Below, piece by piece: positions 63,169 through 64,000 of a DNA stretch of 64,000 bases. A program made the translations under genes and the position numbers. Origin of the DNA: Zestosphaera sp. GTDB taxonomy: Archaea; Thermoproteota; Thermoprotei_A; Sulfolobales; NBVN01. The notes under the pieces were generated by a model. It was given only the letters and a program-made list of their open reading frames with translations. It searched no databases and was not told the DNA's origin. The stretch covers positions 174,678 to 238,677 of the forward strand of contig JAVYVJ010000003.1 of the NCBI GenBank assembly GCA_038727705.1. Reading direction: 5' to 3'. Every line of letters begins with the position of its first letter. Within the stretch, counting starts at the first letter, position 1.

Positions 63169-64000
63169 GAGAACAGTGGTACTGGTATCACCAGAGCTTA
63201 CGAGCAAGAAGCTCACAGTCCTCAGCTACGTTTACAAAGCCTATGGAGAGATGCTGAGAGAAGCACTAGACTACATGTACACCAAAGGCACAACCTCATG
63301 GGTGAAAGCGAAGAAAGAACCCTACAAGTACTTTAGGGAGAAGTACCCAGAGCTACCATCACACTACATTCATGAAGCAGTACGCGACGCATCTACTAGG
63401 CTGAAGTCTTTCCTCAAGCTGGAGAAGAAAGGTCTTGCTTACACGGACAAGCCAGAGGTGAGAACGTGGAGTGTTGGCTGTGATAACCAGATGTGGAAGC
63501 ACACTCTACAAGGAGTTTCAGTAGCTACCCACATGGGATGGGTAAAAGTACCGTTGCTACTCCACAAGCAGTTCTACAGATACCACAATACTGGATGGGT
63601 TCTCAGAAGCTCCTGTAGGTGGAAGCTTGAGAGCAAGAGGCTCAAGCTCTACGTGGTGTTCTCCAGGAGTGCTAAGCAAGAGGAAAACTACGGCAAGGTT
63701 GTCGGTGTGGATGTAAACGAGAACAACGTAACTCTACTCATACTACCCGATCGCAGGGCTATCACGATCGTAACCAACCACAGCAGGATTGTCCTGGGCT
63801 ACGCCTACAGGAGGAGAATTCTCCAGAAAAAGCATGGAAATAACACGAGGTCTCTCAGGATAGCTTTTAGGAAGCTACGGGAGAAGCACGTTAAAAGAGA
63901 CTTGAGGAACAAGGTTGCGTCTTTCGTTATTAAGGTAGCTAGGGAGGAGAGAGCTGTTGTTGTTCTGGAGAAGCTTCCCAAGAGGTTTCAGGATAGAGCA
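63143..64000 (+). CDS. tnpB: TnpB, RNA-guided nuclease of IS607-type element, 3' partial
   Basis: Open from TTG 63143 to the window end without a stop, 286 codons visible. It overlaps the resolvase fragment by 26 nt. It has the TnpB N-terminal domain (LTVLSYVYKAYGEMLREAL), then RuvC-I with the catalytic Asp in VVGVDVNENN and RuvC-II with the Glu in VVVLEKLPKR. The zinc ribbon and last Asp would lie beyond the edge. TnpB cuts DNA under guidance of an RNA from the element's right end. It appears intact so far, in contrast to the resolvase. Confidence 0.88.
   Translation, partial: MKNRPEILERTVVLVSPELTSKKLTVLSYVYKAYGEMLREALDYMYTKGTTSWVKAKKEPYKYFREKYPELPSHYIHEAVRDASTRLKSFLKLEKKGLAYTDKPEVRTWSVGCDNQMWKHTLQGVSVATHMGWVKVPLLLHKQFYRYHNTGWVLRSSCRWKLESKRLKLYVVFSRSAKQEENYGKVVGVDVNENNVTLLILPDRRAITIVTNHSRIVLGYAYRRRILQKKHGNNTRSLRIAFRKLREKHVKRDLRNKVASFVIKVAREERAVVVLEKLPKRFQDRA

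Larger units (their letters stand above)
62818..64000 (+). mobile_element. IS607-type element, left-truncated, running off the window
   Basis: It contains a 5'-truncated serine resolvase (TnpA of IS607) followed, with overlapping frames, by a TnpB gene. That gene order is typical of IS607-family elements of archaea. The left end is missing because resolvase homology begins abruptly next to the AT-rich promoter region. The right end is outside the window. Confidence 0.8.

Overview
The window is chromosomal DNA of a (hyper)thermophilic archaeon, most likely a member of the Thermoproteota (Crenarchaeota). The evidence is the content and the signals: Taw1, archaeal inositol-1-phosphate synthase, archaeal-type class IV inositol/fructose phosphatase, short PurA, a GPN GTPase, DUF2070, an HTH-ThiN regulator, many TTG/GTG starts, TATA boxes about 25 nt upstream of often leaderless starts, and GGTGATC-like Shine-Dalgarno sites elsewhere. 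I cannot place it more finely. Genes are tightly packed on both strands. No rRNA, tRNA or CRISPR array was seen.

Layout. 1-7265: a group 4 [NiFe] hydrogenase operon (antiporter subunit cut by the left edge, NuoH-like, fused NuoC-NuoD-like catalytic subunit, NuoI- and NuoB-like subunits) continuing into a small unknown protein, a GltD/NfnB-like flavoprotein and a four-cluster ferredoxin, so hydrogen chemistry is probably joined to NAD(P)H and a ferredoxin-type carrier. 7337-21017: mixed housekeeping (IMPase/FBPase, P2-type ATPase, CDF exporter, GTP cyclohydrolase I, plant-type asparaginase, inositol-1-phosphate synthase, a ValRS with unusual signatures, radical SAM, sugar nucleotidyltransferase, ROK kinase, LOG-like protein). 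21131-24230: a metal ABC importer plus a NikR-like regulator around a divergent promoter carrying two TGTGCACA palindromes. 24277-26904: RHH-coiled-coil protein, MFS transporter, stand-alone Cas4-like nuclease.

26949-34674 is the most unusual block: a RuBisCO-superfamily protein with a nearly complete catalytic set but an Asn in place of one conserved Lys, surrounded by three paralogous PEP-hydrolase-like TIM barrels, two UPF0261 proteins and a small polytopic membrane protein. The UPF0261 and TIM-barrel families are the two halves of the tomato antiviral protein Tm-1, here unfused and multiplied. I infer a dedicated, undescribed carbon-compound pathway and regard it as the best candidate for a new system.

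34749-39105: ComB-like phosphatase, alpha-glucan phosphorylase, GPN GTPase, a Cys-rich orphan and a decayed TnpB. 39106-42963: thiamine-precursor control and uptake (ThiR, YkoE, YkoC, YkoD). 43068-45188: moaD-moaE facing moaC-moaA. 45368-52888: DapA-family aldolase, SurE, secreted helical protein, metallo-beta-lactamase-fold enzyme, KaiC-like ATPase, DUF2070. 53105-57947: purine genes purA, guaA (single-chain) and a phosphoribosyltransferase with a COG2509 flavoprotein. 57976-62623: Taw1, TldE-TldD, HD phosphohydrolase. The right end is an IS607-type element with a 5'-truncated resolvase and a TnpB running off the edge.
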